From assembly GCF_002902755.1 (NCBI RefSeq), contig NZ_PPRS01000006.1, positions 1-64,000 on the forward strand: 64,000 nucleotides of DNA, given 5' to 3'. The position numbers were made by a program, and so were the translations under genes. The notes beneath the pieces are model-generated. The model did not search any database. It saw only the letters and a list, made by a program, of their open reading frames with translations, and was not told the DNA's origin. Source of the DNA: Mammaliicoccus lentus (GTDB lineage: Bacteria; Bacillota; Bacilli; Staphylococcales; Staphylococcaceae). Positions 63,849 through 64,000 of the stretch are shown here, piece after piece (the stretch's first letter is position 1; every line of letters starts with the position of its first letter).

Positions 63849-64000
63849 TTATAAAGTATCTTTCCATTCTTTTAAAGTTTTAATATCTTTATTTTCTATA
63901 AATCCTTCTTTTTCTGCCACAGTTACAAGTTCATCATAGTTTGATAAAGTGTAAAATGGAACATTAATTTTGTTAAATGCTTCTTCTGCTTTGGAAATAC
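63849..64000 (-). CDS. pyrE: Orotate phosphoribosyltransferase, C-terminal end (partial)
   Basis: The frame enters from the right edge and encodes the last 50 residues, ISKAEEAFNKINVPFYTLSN through DIKTLKEWKDTL. This agrees with the C-terminus of staphylococcal PyrE (...LPFYTLSDYNELIEVAENEG...). PyrE joins orotate and PRPP to give OMP. The catalytic part lies outside the window. Its position upstream of the sdcS-gmk region agrees with the pyr operon being adjacent, as in S. aureus. Confidence 0.85.
   Translation of the reverse strand, partial: ISKAEEAFNKINVPFYTLSNYDELVTVAEKEGFIENKDIKTLKEWKDTL

Overview
The window is a low-GC Firmicute chromosome segment of the family Staphylococcaceae. The order sucCD, rnhB, rbgA, rplS, trmD, rimM, rpsP, ffh, ylxM, ftsY, smc, rnc, acpP, fabG, fabD, plsX, fapR, recG, fakA, rpmB, thiN, rpe, rsgA, prkC, stp, rlmN, rsmB, fmt, def, priA, coaBC, rpoZ, gmk, rqcH, pyrE is the staphylococcal housekeeping backbone, nearly all on the minus strand. 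A c-type cytochrome, an OleT-like CYP152 P450 and the proteins' divergence from S. aureus suggest an oxidase-positive relative (sciuri group/Mammaliicoccus, or Macrococcus). This placement is inference. No rRNA, tRNA, prophage, insertion sequence or CRISPR array was seen.

Layout. 0.1-1.1 kb: a NERD-domain protein with tandem hairpin repeats at its 3' end. 1.3-5.2 kb: sucCD under a promoter with a cre-like site, then rnhB-rbgA. 5.2-11.5 kb: a + strand insert of a CsbB-type glycosyltransferase and two YfhO-family glycosyl-transfer proteins, the second frameshifted in an A9 run. 11.6-21.4 kb: ribosome, SRP and SMC genes, with an L19 leader and an unassigned structured RNA between ffh and rpsP. 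21.6-22.3 kb: a secreted CHAP hydrolase under a promoter carrying a perfect 26-bp palindrome. 22.4-25.9 kb: the fatty acid/phospholipid operon fapR-plsX-fabD-fabG-acpP. 26-33.2 kb: srtA, recG, sdaAB-sdaAA, fakA and rpmB.

33.3-43.2 kb: thiN, rpe and rsgA (frameshifted in an A8 run), then an insert between rsgA and prkC: the heme-sensing two-component system hssRS, a CYP152 fatty-acid decarboxylase/peroxygenase, and an S41-peptidase-like protein whose nucleophile position is Met. The P450 promoter has three 10-bp direct repeats resembling the HssR box. hrtAB, the usual HssR target, is not present here. 43-47 kb: rlmN, rsmB, fmt and def. 47-54.1 kb: an envelope/respiration island between def and priA: an LCP protein, a FtsW/RodA paralogue, a TsdA-like diheme cytochrome lipoprotein (frameshifted, apparent ATT start), a TagF-like glycerophosphotransferase and a TagE/TarM-like glycosyltransferase. 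54.3-64 kb: priA, coaBC, rpoZ, gmk, rqcH, a VOC protein, a 28-aa membrane peptide, the dicarboxylate transporter sdcS, a small hydrophilic protein and the 3' end of pyrE.

Three genes are broken by single-base changes in A-runs (two insertions, one deletion). This is either homopolymer sequencing error or real slippage, and raw reads would decide. The most interesting unit is the HssRS-CYP152-pseudo-S41 cluster with its putative HssR operator. Next are the structured RNA between ffh and rpsP, and the TsdA-like cytochrome island with a DtxR/MntR-type operator.
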